From Rhodobacterales bacterium 56_14_T64 (GTDB lineage: Bacteria > Pseudomonadota > Alphaproteobacteria > Rhodobacterales > Rhodobacteraceae): a stretch of 41,328 nucleotides of DNA. The notes beneath the pieces are model-generated. The model searched no databases and was not told the DNA's origin. It saw only the letters and a program-made list of their open reading frames with translations. This document shows positions 8,421 through 18,605 of the stretch, one piece after another (within the stretch, counting starts at the first letter, position 1; every line of letters starts with the position of its first letter). The position numbers and the translations under genes are program-made. Where the stretch lies: the NCBI GenBank assembly GCA_002162795.1, contig MAAY01000072.1:1-41328 (forward strand). Reading direction: 5' to 3'.

Positions 8421-9337
8421 GCCTGATCTCGCCAGCCTGTCGCGATGCGCTGCAACATTGGCTGGCCAGCCAAAAGGCCCTGAACGGCTCGGCCGACAAT
8501 ACCCTGACCGCCTATCGCGGCGACGTGGGCGAGTTCCTCTCGTTCATGACACTGCATTTTGCCGCGCCGCAAGGATTGGGCGCACTGCAGACCATCACCA
8601 CCGCCGACATGCGCGCCTGGATGGCAAAGACCCGCAACTCCGGCACCGGTGCGCGATCTCTTGCTCGCAAACTGTCGGCGGTGAAAAGCTTCTACCGTTG
8701 GCTGGCTGAACGCGAAGGCTTTGAGCCGACCTCAGTCCTGATGGCTCGCGCCCCCAAGTTTCAAAAGAAACTGCCCCGCCCTCTGGCTGCCGAAGCCGCC
8801 AAGGCGGTGTTGGACACAGTCGAGCATCAATCCAACTCGGATTGGGTGGCCGCGCGCGACGTTGCCGTTGTCACGCTTTTGTATGGTTGCGGCCTTCGGA
8901 TATCCGAGGCGCTGGGGTTGCTCGGCAAAGACGCTCCCATCGCAGCCGTGTTGCGGATCACCGGTAAGGGTGGCAAGGAACGTATCGTTCCGGTCATCAG
9001 AGCCGCCCGAGACGCCGTCGACCGCTACCTGACGCTTTGCCCCCACCCACAAGAAGAAGATTTGCCACTGTTTCGCGGCGTACGTGGTGGCGCGTTGAAC
9101 CCGCGACTGATCCAGGGCGTGATGGCCAAGACCCGCGCCCAACTAGGCCTGCCTGCCACCGCCACTCCGCATGCGTTGCGCCACAGCTTTGCAACACATC
9201 TTCTTGAGGCCGGCGGCGATCTACGCACAATTCAAGAGCTGCTGGGACATGCCTCGCTGTCAACAACCCAGGCCTATACCGCCGTCGACACCGCGCATTT
9301 GATGGAAGTCTACAACCGCACCCACCCCAAGGCCTGA
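8417..9337 (+). CDS. xerC: Tyrosine recombinase XerC
   Basis: A 306-residue site-specific recombinase that, with XerD, resolves chromosome dimers at dif during division. An N-terminal SAM-like core-binding domain (about 10-105) precedes the catalytic domain. All six catalytic residues are present: Arg161 (GLRISEA), Lys184 (TGKGGKER), His252 and Arg255 (HALRH), His278 (LLGHAS) and nucleophile Tyr287 (TQAYT). Translation starts at a GTG overlapping the DUF484 stop. XerC is preferred over XerD because of the DUF484 partnership. Confidence 0.95.
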   Translation: MSLISPACRDALQHWLASQKALNGSADNTLTAYRGDVGEFLSFMTLHFAAPQGLGALQTITTADMRAWMAKTRNSGTGARSLARKLSAVKSFYRWLAEREGFEPTSVLMARAPKFQKKLPRPLAAEAAKAVLDTVEHQSNSDWVAARDVAVVTLLYGCGLRISEALGLLGKDAPIAAVLRITGKGGKERIVPVIRAARDAVDRYLTLCPHPQEEDLPLFRGVRGGALNPRLIQGVMAKTRAQLGLPATATPHALRHSFATHLLEAGGDLRTIQELLGHASLSTTQAYTAVDTAHLMEVYNRTHPKA

Positions 9338-9439
9338 CCGCGTCACGGGCTTGTGTACCATCGTGCACTGTGGATCATCCGGAAACCTGTAGATTTGTGA
9401 AACCAAGCTGGTGATAGCAAAACGACAGGAGCCAACACC

Positions 9440-10027
9440 ATGAACCCTCTCTTGAAACTTGCGGCAGTCCTATCCGTCGCCCTGGTCGCCAACACTGCCG
9501 CACAGGCGCAGGATTGTCAGGTTTCGACCACCGAACCGTTTGATCTGACCGAGGCTGATATCGCCAGCATCTACGACTGCATCGGCGACCGGATGGTCGA
9601 TGCTTACTCTCAGGGCGGCGATATGGTGGCCAAGAACTACCGCAACTGGACCATTACCGGCACCCGGCACGGCGTGGCCGGTGCACATGGCAACCGCTTG
9701 CTGCTGACTTACGCCAATGACATTGCCGCCGAACAGTATCTAAAGTTCGCCGAAGAAGGCGTGGTGATGCCGGTCGGCTCGCGACTGGCCAAGGAAAGCA
9801 TCAATATCAATAAAAAGAAAAACGCCGCTGTGGTTGGCCCGTTGTTCATCATGACCAAGCTGGAAGCTGGGGCCGCCAATGAGACCAATGACTGGCTCTA
9901 TAGTGGCATACAACCCAACGGCAAACCTTTGAAATTCAAGCAATCGTTCTGTCATGACTGCCACCAAGGCTGGGAAGATCAGGATTTCCTTGCCTATCCG
10001 CTGGAAGAAGTCCGCGTTAGTAACTGA
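9440..10027 (+). CDS. Cytochrome P460-like periplasmic c-haem protein
   Basis: A 195-residue protein with a cleavable signal peptide (hydrophobic to residue 20, AQA-type site near 23) and a single haem c motif, CHDCH, at residues 171-175 near the C-terminus. The stretch YLKFAEEGVVMPVGSRLAKES resembles the beta-sandwich core of the cytochrome P460 family. Characterised P460s oxidise hydroxylamine or bind nitric oxide through a lysine-crosslinked haem, while the related cytochrome c'-beta branch lacks the crosslink; which applies here cannot be judged. CAGGAG precedes the ATG. A long hairpin follows. Periplasmic location and single haem are read directly; the ligand or substrate is unknown. Confidence 0.75.
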   Translation: MNPLLKLAAVLSVALVANTAAQAQDCQVSTTEPFDLTEADIASIYDCIGDRMVDAYSQGGDMVAKNYRNWTITGTRHGVAGAHGNRLLLTYANDIAAEQYLKFAEEGVVMPVGSRLAKESININKKKNAAVVGPLFIMTKLEAGAANETNDWLYSGIQPNGKPLKFKQSFCHDCHQGWEDQDFLAYPLEEVRVSN

Positions 10028-10033
10028 TAGTCT

Positions 10034-10070
10034 CTCGCGACCTTGCCTGCCCCCGAGACAAGTTCGCGAG
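10034..10070 (+). terminator. Hairpin after the P460-like gene
   Basis: Arms CTCGCGACCTTG and CAAGTTCGCGAG pair at eleven of twelve positions seven bases after the stop. No U-run follows, so it could be a terminator aided by Rho or an mRNA stabiliser. Confidence 0.5.
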
Positions 10071-10167
10071 GCAGTACAATTCCAGGTTACTTTTTCGCAA
10101 CTTAGCAACCTGAGGTTAAACATTTTCGGGTGTCTTGGCCCTGTATTATTCCAGAAAGGATGCCAAG

Positions 10168-10473
10168 ATGACTATTTCCGCTACCACATCTCTCGCCAAC
10201 AACACGCCCCCTGCTGCCGCCAACCAGCCCATCGCGCTAAAAGATCAGTTAGGTCAGCTCGACTTTAGTCAGGTATTGAAAGAGCTCGACCTTGATGGCG
10301 ATGGCCAGATCTCGGACCAGGAATTTGATTTCTACCGCGCCGGCAAGGCCGCACGTGGAGAATTCGTTCCGGCAGATGGTCCGGATGGCCAGGCCACTGG
10401 ACGTAAAGCTGCCAGTGATATGACCGAAACCCTGTTTCACAAAGCGATGGAAAAACGCATCTCAGCTAGCTGA
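10168..10473 (+). CDS. Small EF-hand protein
   Basis: A 101-residue acidic protein with one clear EF-hand loop near residues 46-58, DLDGDGQISDQEF, carrying calcium ligands at the canonical 1, 3, 5, 9 and 12 positions. There is no signal peptide, so it should be cytoplasmic unless exported by another route. The low-complexity N-terminus (ATTSLANNTPPAAAN) resembles a flexible linker. ATG 10168 has AGAAAGGA seven bases upstream; an in-frame start 11 codons earlier lacks this. It lies between the P460-like gene and phosphatidylcholine synthase on the same strand. Calcium binding is likely; the biological role is unknown. Confidence 0.75.
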   Translation: MTISATTSLANNTPPAAANQPIALKDQLGQLDFSQVLKELDLDGDGQISDQEFDFYRAGKAARGEFVPADGPDGQATGRKAASDMTETLFHKAMEKRISAS

Positions 10474-10512
10474 GCACTTGCAGCCTGAGGGGAAATTCGG
10501 CATCACGGTTTA

Positions 10513-11220
10513 ATGACTCCTCAGATCCGCGCCCTTTGTGTTCATCTTTTCACCGCCACCGGCGCCGTTTTGGCGATGTTGGCGATGCTTGCTGCTGTTG
10601 AACAAGAGTGGAGCCTGATGTTCCTTTGGCTGGTGGTGGCCTTTGCCGTTGACGGCATTGATGGACCATTGGCGCGGCGGTTTGACGTCAAAACCTATGC
10701 GCCTGAATTCGACGGGGTGCTGCTGGATCTGATCATCGACTACCTGACTTATGTGTTCATCCCCGCCTTTGCTCTGTTTAACTCAGGCCTGATGGCAGGC
10801 TGGACCGGCTGGTTTGCAATCATCGTCATCACCTTTGCCAGCGCGATGTATTTTGCCGACACCCGGATGAAGACCAAGGACAACTCGTTTTCCGGCTTTC
10901 CCGGCTGCTTTAACATGCTGGTGTTGGTGATTTTTGCACTGCAACCCAGCCACTGGACCAGCCTGGCGCTGGTCACCGTGCTATCCGTTGCGATGTTCCT
11001 GCCACTAAAGTTCGTGCATCCGGTCCGTACCGAGCGCTGGCGCTTGGTCACGCTGCCAATGGCGCTGGCCTGGACCTTCTTTGCCGGTTGGGCCGCTTGG
11101 GTGGATTTCCATCCGCAAAGCTGGGCGCATTGGGGGCTGGTTGTGACCTCACTCTATTTGCTGTTTGTGGGCGTTGTTCAGCAGGTCGTTCCGGTTCAGT
11201 CTAAAGCTGGGAACAGCTGA
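10513..11220 (+). CDS. pcs: Phosphatidylcholine synthase
   Basis: A 235-residue inner-membrane enzyme with about seven to eight helices. It carries the CDP-alcohol phosphotransferase signature in the Pcs form, DGIDGPLARR then FDGVLLDLIID (residues about 47-80), with the metal-binding aspartates. Pcs condenses choline with CDP-diacylglycerol to make phosphatidylcholine in one step (EC 2.7.8.24), a route found in many host-associated and marine alphaproteobacteria that take up choline. The length is typical. The gene begins 39 bases after the EF-hand gene, so cotranscription is plausible. Confidence 0.9.
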   Translation: MTPQIRALCVHLFTATGAVLAMLAMLAAVEQEWSLMFLWLVVAFAVDGIDGPLARRFDVKTYAPEFDGVLLDLIIDYLTYVFIPAFALFNSGLMAGWTGWFAIIVITFASAMYFADTRMKTKDNSFSGFPGCFNMLVLVIFALQPSHWTSLALVTVLSVAMFLPLKFVHPVRTERWRLVTLPMALAWTFFAGWAAWVDFHPQSWAHWGLVVTSLYLLFVGVVQQVVPVQSKAGNS

Positions 11221-11272
11221 GAAGATAGCGACACCCGTAGTGGCGCAACTTGGGCCGTAAGGCGTAGCCGCA

Positions 11273-11364
11273 CGGCCCGCGCCTGACCTTCCCCGTCAAA
11301 CCAAAGGTTTGCCTTCGGCAAAACGGATAGGCACTTCGCACCTCCCCAAGGTCAAGCACGGGCC
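11273..11364. repeat. Interspersed palindromic repeat, copy A
   Basis: The left side reads GCGCCTGACCTTCCCC and the right side CACCTCCCCAAGGTCAAGC, so GACCTT and AAGGTC pair across about 55 bases, with a smaller AACC/GGTT-type hairpin inside. The right half closely matches copies at 16627-16758 and 22685-22762. It fills the gap between the convergent pcs and EamA genes. Confidence 0.65.
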
Positions 11365-11388
11365 TCTGTATTTCTCGGCTGGCCCAGC

Positions 11389-12225
11389 CTAGATCCGCGT
11401 CAGCACCACACCGCCAACAATCAGCACGGTCGCCACCGCCTTGGCGCGATCAAACCGCTCGCGAAACACCACCACGCCAATCAGCACCGCAAACAGGATC
11501 GAGGTCTCTCGCAGCGCTGTCACCAGTGCAATTGGCGCCTGTGTCATCGCCCAGACCGCAATCCAATACGCCCCCAGCGAAGCCCCACCGGCCATACATC
11601 CGCGCAACCAGACCCGACGCCGTGCCGCCAGCACAGATGGCCCTCGTCGCCACAGCGCCCAGGACCCAAAGATCACCCCGTCGATCAAGAACATCCAAGC
11701 GACAAATACCGTGGCATCGCCTGCCACCCGCGCGCCCAACCCGTCGATCAGCGAATAACAGGCCGTCATCAGCGCCGAGGCAATGGCAAAACGCAGCATA
11801 TGCCGGCTCTCGCCATTGCTGAACACGCCGCGAGCCATAGCAATGATACCAGTGCCCAGCGCAGCAATCCCAAGGTATTCGAGCGTCGACAATTCATCGG
11901 CCAAGTAGAACACCCCGACCAGTGCCACCAGCATCGGCGCCAACCCGCGGGCAATCGGATAAACCCGGCTCAGATCGCCGTGCTCATACGCCGAGCTCAG
12001 AAAAAATTTGTACAGCGAATGCACCACCCCAGACGCCAACAACCACAGCCAGACCTGGCCCTGAGGCAACGGCAGGACAAGGGTCATCAACAGCCCCATC
12101 GCCCCCTGCGAGGTGGACAGGATGAACATCGCCTGAAACTTGTCGCCACCGGTCTTGACCAGCGCGTTCCAGCCCGCGTGCAAAAAGGCGGCAAATAATA
12201 CCGCCAGAAAAATCGTCGCGTTCAT
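11389..12225 (-). CDS. EamA/DMT family transporter
   Basis: A 278-residue inner-membrane protein with ten hydrophobic helices arranged as two five-helix EamA repeats (first about 5-135, second about 145-278), the drug/metabolite transporter architecture. GWNALVK and the AYEHGDLSRVYPIARGLAP stretch are characteristic of one DMT subfamily. Substrates range from amino acids to metabolites and cannot be deduced. Its start lies seven bases after the stop of the methyltransferase gene upstream on the same strand, so the two form an operon. Confidence 0.85.
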   Translation of the reverse strand: MNATIFLAVLFAAFLHAGWNALVKTGGDKFQAMFILSTSQGAMGLLMTLVLPLPQGQVWLWLLASGVVHSLYKFFLSSAYEHGDLSRVYPIARGLAPMLVALVGVFYLADELSTLEYLGIAALGTGIIAMARGVFSNGESRHMLRFAIASALMTACYSLIDGLGARVAGDATVFVAWMFLIDGVIFGSWALWRRGPSVLAARRRVWLRGCMAGGASLGAYWIAVWAMTQAPIALVTALRETSILFAVLIGVVVFRERFDRAKAVATVLIVGGVVLTRI

Positions 12226-12232
12226 GCAGCCC

Positions 12233-12685
12233 TCAAATCAGTAATCCGCCAGCGCCTTCATGCTTTAGCAGCGCCACCTTGGTCTCGACCCCGCCAGCGC
12301 CCGAGAACCCGCCCAGACCATTGGCCCCCAGCACCCGGTGGCACGGGATGATCACCGGGATAGGATTGGCGCCGCAGGCATTGCCAACAGGCTGCGCTGC
12401 TCCGCCCAACTCGCGCGCGATATCGCCGTAAGTGCGGGTCTCGCCAAACGGAATCGCAAACATGGCGTCACACACGCGCCGTTGAAAATCGGACCCATCC
12501 ACCTGCAGTGGCAGATCAAAGACCTGCAATTCCCCGGCAAAATAAGCCCGCAACTGATCCAGCGCCACATCCAGCAATGCAGATCGCGCAGTCCCATCCG
12601 CAGACCAGTCCAGCCGCACAATAGCGCCATCGCGCTCTTCAACTGAGAGCAAACCAACGGGAGTTTTGAGCGAGGCTACGGGCAT
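12233..12685 (-). CDS. ogt: Methylated-DNA-[protein]-cysteine S-methyltransferase
   Basis: A 150-residue suicide DNA-repair protein that removes methyl groups from O6-methylguanine. The active-site motif IIPCHRVLG carries acceptor Cys115. The preceding NACGANPIP and TYGDIARELG stretches form the DNA-binding helix and arginine-finger region of the family. The chosen ATG has GAGGG at good spacing and begins MPVASLKTPVG, which fits the family start; an ATG six codons upstream (12703) has only an abutting GGA. The gene is followed closely by the EamA transporter. Confidence 0.9.
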   Translation of the reverse strand: MPVASLKTPVGLLSVEERDGAIVRLDWSADGTARSALLDVALDQLRAYFAGELQVFDLPLQVDGSDFQRRVCDAMFAIPFGETRTYGDIARELGGAAQPVGNACGANPIPVIIPCHRVLGANGLGGFSGAGGVETKVALLKHEGAGGLLI

Positions 12686-12799
12686 GGGCGCACCCTCATT
12701 CATTCCAACAGCCTGCGCAAGGGCGCGCCGACATTAATACATTTACTAACGCCCTCAAGAGCCGCGCCAACAGGTACGGGCTTCCGGGTCGAACGCGCG

Positions 12800-12813
12800 T
12801 TAACCTTTATTAA
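12800..12813. promoter_or_regulatory. CtrA-like TTAA repeat upstream of the triple-repeat protein
   Basis: TTAACC followed by TTAAG gives TTAA-N6-TTAA, one base short of the CtrA consensus TTAA-N7-TTAA, about 70 bases before the gene at 12882. CtrA controls motility and cell-cycle genes in the order. The spacing mismatch keeps this weak. Confidence 0.25.
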
Positions 12814-12881
12814 GATTACGTCCCAGTTTGGCTAAAATTCGCGTAAAACATATGAAGGATTTGAAACCAAAGGTGCAGCAA

Positions 12882-13388
12882 ATGATCTCGGCAGTCTCCA
12901 GCAACATCCAAACTTACACGCCCATTCAGCAGGCTGCCAAAGCTGCGATTATTCAGGTCGAAACTGTTATCGCCACGGGAAAAAGCAATCAGATTGACCG
13001 TGATGTCGCTGCGTCCAAAGCTATCGAATATGCGCGCCAAAAATTCCTGCAGACGCAATACGTTGGACCGGCCCGTGCCTCTGCCCGCCTGGCTGCACAG
13101 GGAAATGAACGCCCGCAAGATCTACCGGGGCAGCAGATTGGGTCTGCTCGCACCCTGGCCCGTGATATCGCTCTGGGCAAAACCGACCCGCAGGACCAGC
13201 TGCCACAGAACGCTGGACCAGCCCGCAAAGCGGCGCGCCTTGAGGCCCTGAATATCGATCCAACAGGCGTCAAAAACATTCAGTCATCCTATCAGGATCT
13301 GCGCTCGGGCTGCCACGCAGGCCCGAAGCCTGTCAGCATCATCACCGCAGAGCTGCAGTACCGTCAGATCCTAAATATCGTAGTGTAA
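12882..13388 (+). CDS. Unrecognised protein with three GPARxxAR repeats
   Basis: I do not recognise this 168-residue protein. The N-terminal 60 residues are alpha-helical in character. Residues about 60-135 hold three imperfect tandem repeats of roughly 25 residues, each built around a core: VGPARASARLAAQG, IGSARTLARDIALG and AGPARKAARLEALN, joined by Pro/Gln-rich linkers (PQDLPGQQ, PQDQLPQN). No signal peptide or membrane helix is seen, and there is one Cys. The start at 12882 has AAAGG seven bases upstream; a TTG 18 codons earlier is the other option. A convergent terminator separates it from ileS. Function unknown. Confidence 0.7.
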   Translation: MISAVSSNIQTYTPIQQAAKAAIIQVETVIATGKSNQIDRDVAASKAIEYARQKFLQTQYVGPARASARLAAQGNERPQDLPGQQIGSARTLARDIALGKTDPQDQLPQNAGPARKAARLEALNIDPTGVKNIQSSYQDLRSGCHAGPKPVSIITAELQYRQILNIVV

Positions 13389-13436
13389 GACCCAAAACAC
13401 CCTGACAGGATCGGGGAGGAATTAATAACAAACGCC

Positions 13437-13461
13437 GCCCTTCCCCATCAACGGGAAGGGC
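13437..13461. terminator. Terminator between the triple-repeat gene and ileS
   Basis: GCCCTTCCC and GGGAAGGGC form a 9-bp stem with a 7-base loop between two convergent genes. The flanks are not T-rich, so efficiency is uncertain. Confidence 0.55.
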
Positions 13462-13497
13462 AGCGCATAAGACTTCTGAAAAGTAGGCGCTACTGGA

Positions 13498-16443
<2,946 letters not shown>

Positions 16444-16587
16444 GGCGGGCGTCCTTTGGATGGTCTGTTCTGGAATATCAAAAAGCGGTCGGTGCGAGGG
16501 ATCAAACACCTTTGCCCGGCGTCTCATCGATCAGAGAGCCGGGGATATAATTCGAATAATGATGGCCGCACGATGGGTCATAGCGGC

Positions 16588-16616
16588 GTTATAGGCTGCG
16601 CAGACGCCAGTATGAA
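16588..16616 (-). promoter_or_regulatory. Candidate ileS promoter
   Basis: On the minus strand TTCATA, a 17-base spacer and TATAAC resemble -35 and -10 boxes, implying a leader of about 140 bases before ileS. No T-box is seen, nor is one expected in this group. Confidence 0.35.
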
Positions 16617-16626
16617 GCGGTTTTTT

Positions 16627-16758
16627 GCCCGGTACCGCCGGGCAGCGCCCATAGGCTCCGCCTGTTCGTTCCTGAAATGATCCCCCGGATCATTTCCTAG
16701 ACGGATCTCACTCCCCACGGGAAGGCGCTTTGCACCTCCCCAAGGTCAGGTGCTGCCC
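16627..16758. repeat. Interspersed palindromic repeat, copy B
   Basis: It starts with a hairpin (GCCCGG...CCGGGC) followed by AGCGCC, has a central insert containing the dyad AAATGATCC/GGATCATTT, and ends with a 32-base block (16719-16750) identical to 22723-22754 in copy C. It occupies most of the 353-base gap between ileS and the Lrp-type gene; apart from it and the ileS promoter I see nothing there. Confidence 0.7.
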
Positions 16759-16796
16759 AATTTTTCATGTCTAATTCGCAGTGAAGTACGGCCTGC

Positions 16797-17297
16797 TCAG
16801 GCCTCTCTCGCCAGCCGCTCTTCAAGCACCTCGAACGGCACGCCCGGTTCATCCTTGGCTCCACGGATCACCAGCGAAGTCTTAACCGAGGCCACATTCG
16901 GCGTGGTCAGCAACCCACCGGTCAGGAAACTCTGAAAGGTGCTCAGATCCGGGGCGACACATTTCAGAATGAAATCCACCTCGCCGTTCAGCATGTGACA
17001 CTCGCGCACCAGTGGCCAGTTGCGGCATTTCTCTTCAAAGGCGCTCAGCTCGACCTCGGCCTGGCTTTCCAACCCGACCATGGCAAACACCTGCACCTCG
17101 AATCCCAATTCGCGCGCATTCACATCGGCATGATACCCTTGAATATACCCGGATTCTTCCAGTGTCCGCACCCGACGCAGGCAGGGAGGAGCCGAAATAC
17201 CCACGCGTTTGGCCAGCTCGACATTGGTCATGCGCCCATCTGCTTGCAGCTCTGACAGGATCTTGCGATCGATCGAGTCCAGGCGTGTCGTGACCAT
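16797..17297 (-). CDS. Lrp/AsnC family transcriptional regulator
   Basis: A 166-residue regulator with an N-terminal helix-turn-helix (residues about 5-65, including IDRKILSELQADGRMTNVELAKRVG in pieces and SAPPCLRRVRTLEESGYI) and a C-terminal RAM/AsnC ligand-binding domain (about 70-150) with GEVDFILKCVAPDLSTFQSF. Lrp-type proteins form octamers and respond to amino acids. The start is chosen for GGAGAG seven bases upstream; the extra 32 codons of open frame upstream are Cys-rich and unlikely. It is divergent from trxB, and Lrp proteins often autoregulate. The ligand and targets cannot be read. Confidence 0.9.
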   Translation of the reverse strand: MVTTRLDSIDRKILSELQADGRMTNVELAKRVGISAPPCLRRVRTLEESGYIQGYHADVNARELGFEVQVFAMVGLESQAEVELSAFEEKCRNWPLVRECHMLNGEVDFILKCVAPDLSTFQSFLTGGLLTTPNVASVKTSLVIRGAKDEPGVPFEVLEERLAREA

Positions 17298-17324
17298 GTT
17301 CAGCTCTCCGTTAAATTTGCGTTT

Positions 17325-17352
17325 CTTATAGCAGCAGCCGCAGAGCACGCAA
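17325..17352 (-). promoter_or_regulatory. Candidate promoter of the Lrp-type gene
   Basis: On the minus strand TTGCGT, a 16-base spacer and TATAAG lie 28 bases before the start codon. A further GTTAGCGCAA box at about 17364-17373 resembles the boxes ahead of transaldolase. Confidence 0.35.
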
Positions 17353-17510
17353 TTATATTTCACGTTAGCGCAATAATCTTTGCTGACCGGCAACCCAGCG
17401 ACATTCGCGCACCCGCGTCATTTCGAGGGGTTTAAGCCGCCCTGCCGGATCGCTATATGGGTGCCAACCGGCGGCTTACCCGCCTTGCTGCTAAATTTGG
17501 GGATACTTCG

Positions 17511-18455
17511 ATGACTGAGACGCGCCACACCAAGGTTCTGATCATTGGCTCAGGGCCTGCGGGTTATACCGCCGGCGTCTACGCCAGCCGCGCCATGCTG
17601 GAGCCCATTCTGGTGCAGGGCATCGAGCCCGGCGGCCAGTTGACCACCACCACCGAAGTCGAGAACTATCCCGGCTACACCGAGGTGCAAGGCCCGGACC
17701 TGATGATCAAGATGCAGGATCACGCGCAAGCGATGGGCTGCGAGATCATCGGTGACATCATCACCGAACTGGACACCAGCAAACGCCCGTTCACCGCCAA
17801 AAGTGACAGTGGCACCATCTACACGGCTGATGCCGTCATTCTGGCCACCGGTGCGCGCGCCAAATGGCTGGGGATGGAGAGCGAAGAAAAGTTCAAAGGT
17901 TTTGGCGTCTCGGCCTGTGCCACCTGTGACGGATTCTTTTATCGTGGTGATGAGATCGTGGTTATTGGTGGCGGCAATACGGCCGTCGAGGAAGCCCTGT
18001 TCCTGACTAAATTTGCCTCCAAGGTGACGCTGATCCACCGCCGCGACGAGTTGCGCGCCGAGAAGATCCTGATCGACCGGCTGATGAAGAACGACAAGAT
18101 CGTGCCGCTGTGGTTCAACACTCTGGTAGAGGTTGTCGGCACCGAAAACCCACTGGGCGTCGAAGGCGTCGTTACCAAAAACGTCAAAACCGGCGAGATC
18201 ACCGAGATCCCATGTAAGGGCGTGTTTGTCGCCATCGGCCATGCCCCAGCCAGCGAGCTGGTCGCGGATTCGCTGGAAACTCACTCTGGCGGTTATGTCG
18301 TGACCGAACCGGGCACCACCAAAACCAGCATTCCCGGCGTGTTTGCCGCTGGTGATCTGACCGACCACATCTATCGCCAGGCTGTGACCTCGGCTGGTAT
18401 GGGCTGCATGGCAGCGCTGGATGCAGAAAAGTTCCTGGCTGAACAAGACGGCTGA
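17511..18455 (+). CDS. trxB: Thioredoxin-disulfide reductase
   Basis: A 314-residue cytoplasmic flavoprotein that passes electrons from NADPH to thioredoxin. The FAD-binding GSGPAG is at residues 13-18, the redox-active disulfide CATC at 136-139, the NADPH-binding GGGNTAVEEA near 153, and the C-terminal GVFAAGDLTD completes the FAD site. The length and motif order are those of the low-molecular-weight bacterial enzyme. The chosen ATG starts the conserved N-terminus; 18 further codons upstream are open but not conserved. A hairpin follows the stop. Confidence 0.95.
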   Translation: MTETRHTKVLIIGSGPAGYTAGVYASRAMLEPILVQGIEPGGQLTTTTEVENYPGYTEVQGPDLMIKMQDHAQAMGCEIIGDIITELDTSKRPFTAKSDSGTIYTADAVILATGARAKWLGMESEEKFKGFGVSACATCDGFFYRGDEIVVIGGGNTAVEEALFLTKFASKVTLIHRRDELRAEKILIDRLMKNDKIVPLWFNTLVEVVGTENPLGVEGVVTKNVKTGEITEIPCKGVFVAIGHAPASELVADSLETHSGGYVVTEPGTTKTSIPGVFAAGDLTDHIYRQAVTSAGMGCMAALDAEKFLAEQDG

Positions 18456-18475
18456 CACCAGACCTAAGAAATCAA

Positions 18476-18513
18476 GGACAGCGCCTTCCCGTGGGAACGG
18501 TCAGGCGCTGTCC
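18476..18513 (+). terminator. Terminator after trxB
   Basis: Perfect 10-base arms GGACAGCGCC and GGCGCTGTCC enclose CTTCCC and GGTCA elements like those in the interspersed repeats, so the terminator may derive from that family. No U-run follows. Confidence 0.55.
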
Positions 18514-18605
18514 GGTCTGTTGAGCAAGCAGTTCACACAGCTTGACCGATCCCTGGCCAAGCCGCACAGTCATCCCATGACGGCACCCTATCAGGATACA
18601 GACAG

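Noticed and set aside
17550-18458. Minus-strand open frame (302 codons) opposite trxB
   Set aside because: Shadow of trxB; the composition is His/Gln/Gly-rich without domains.
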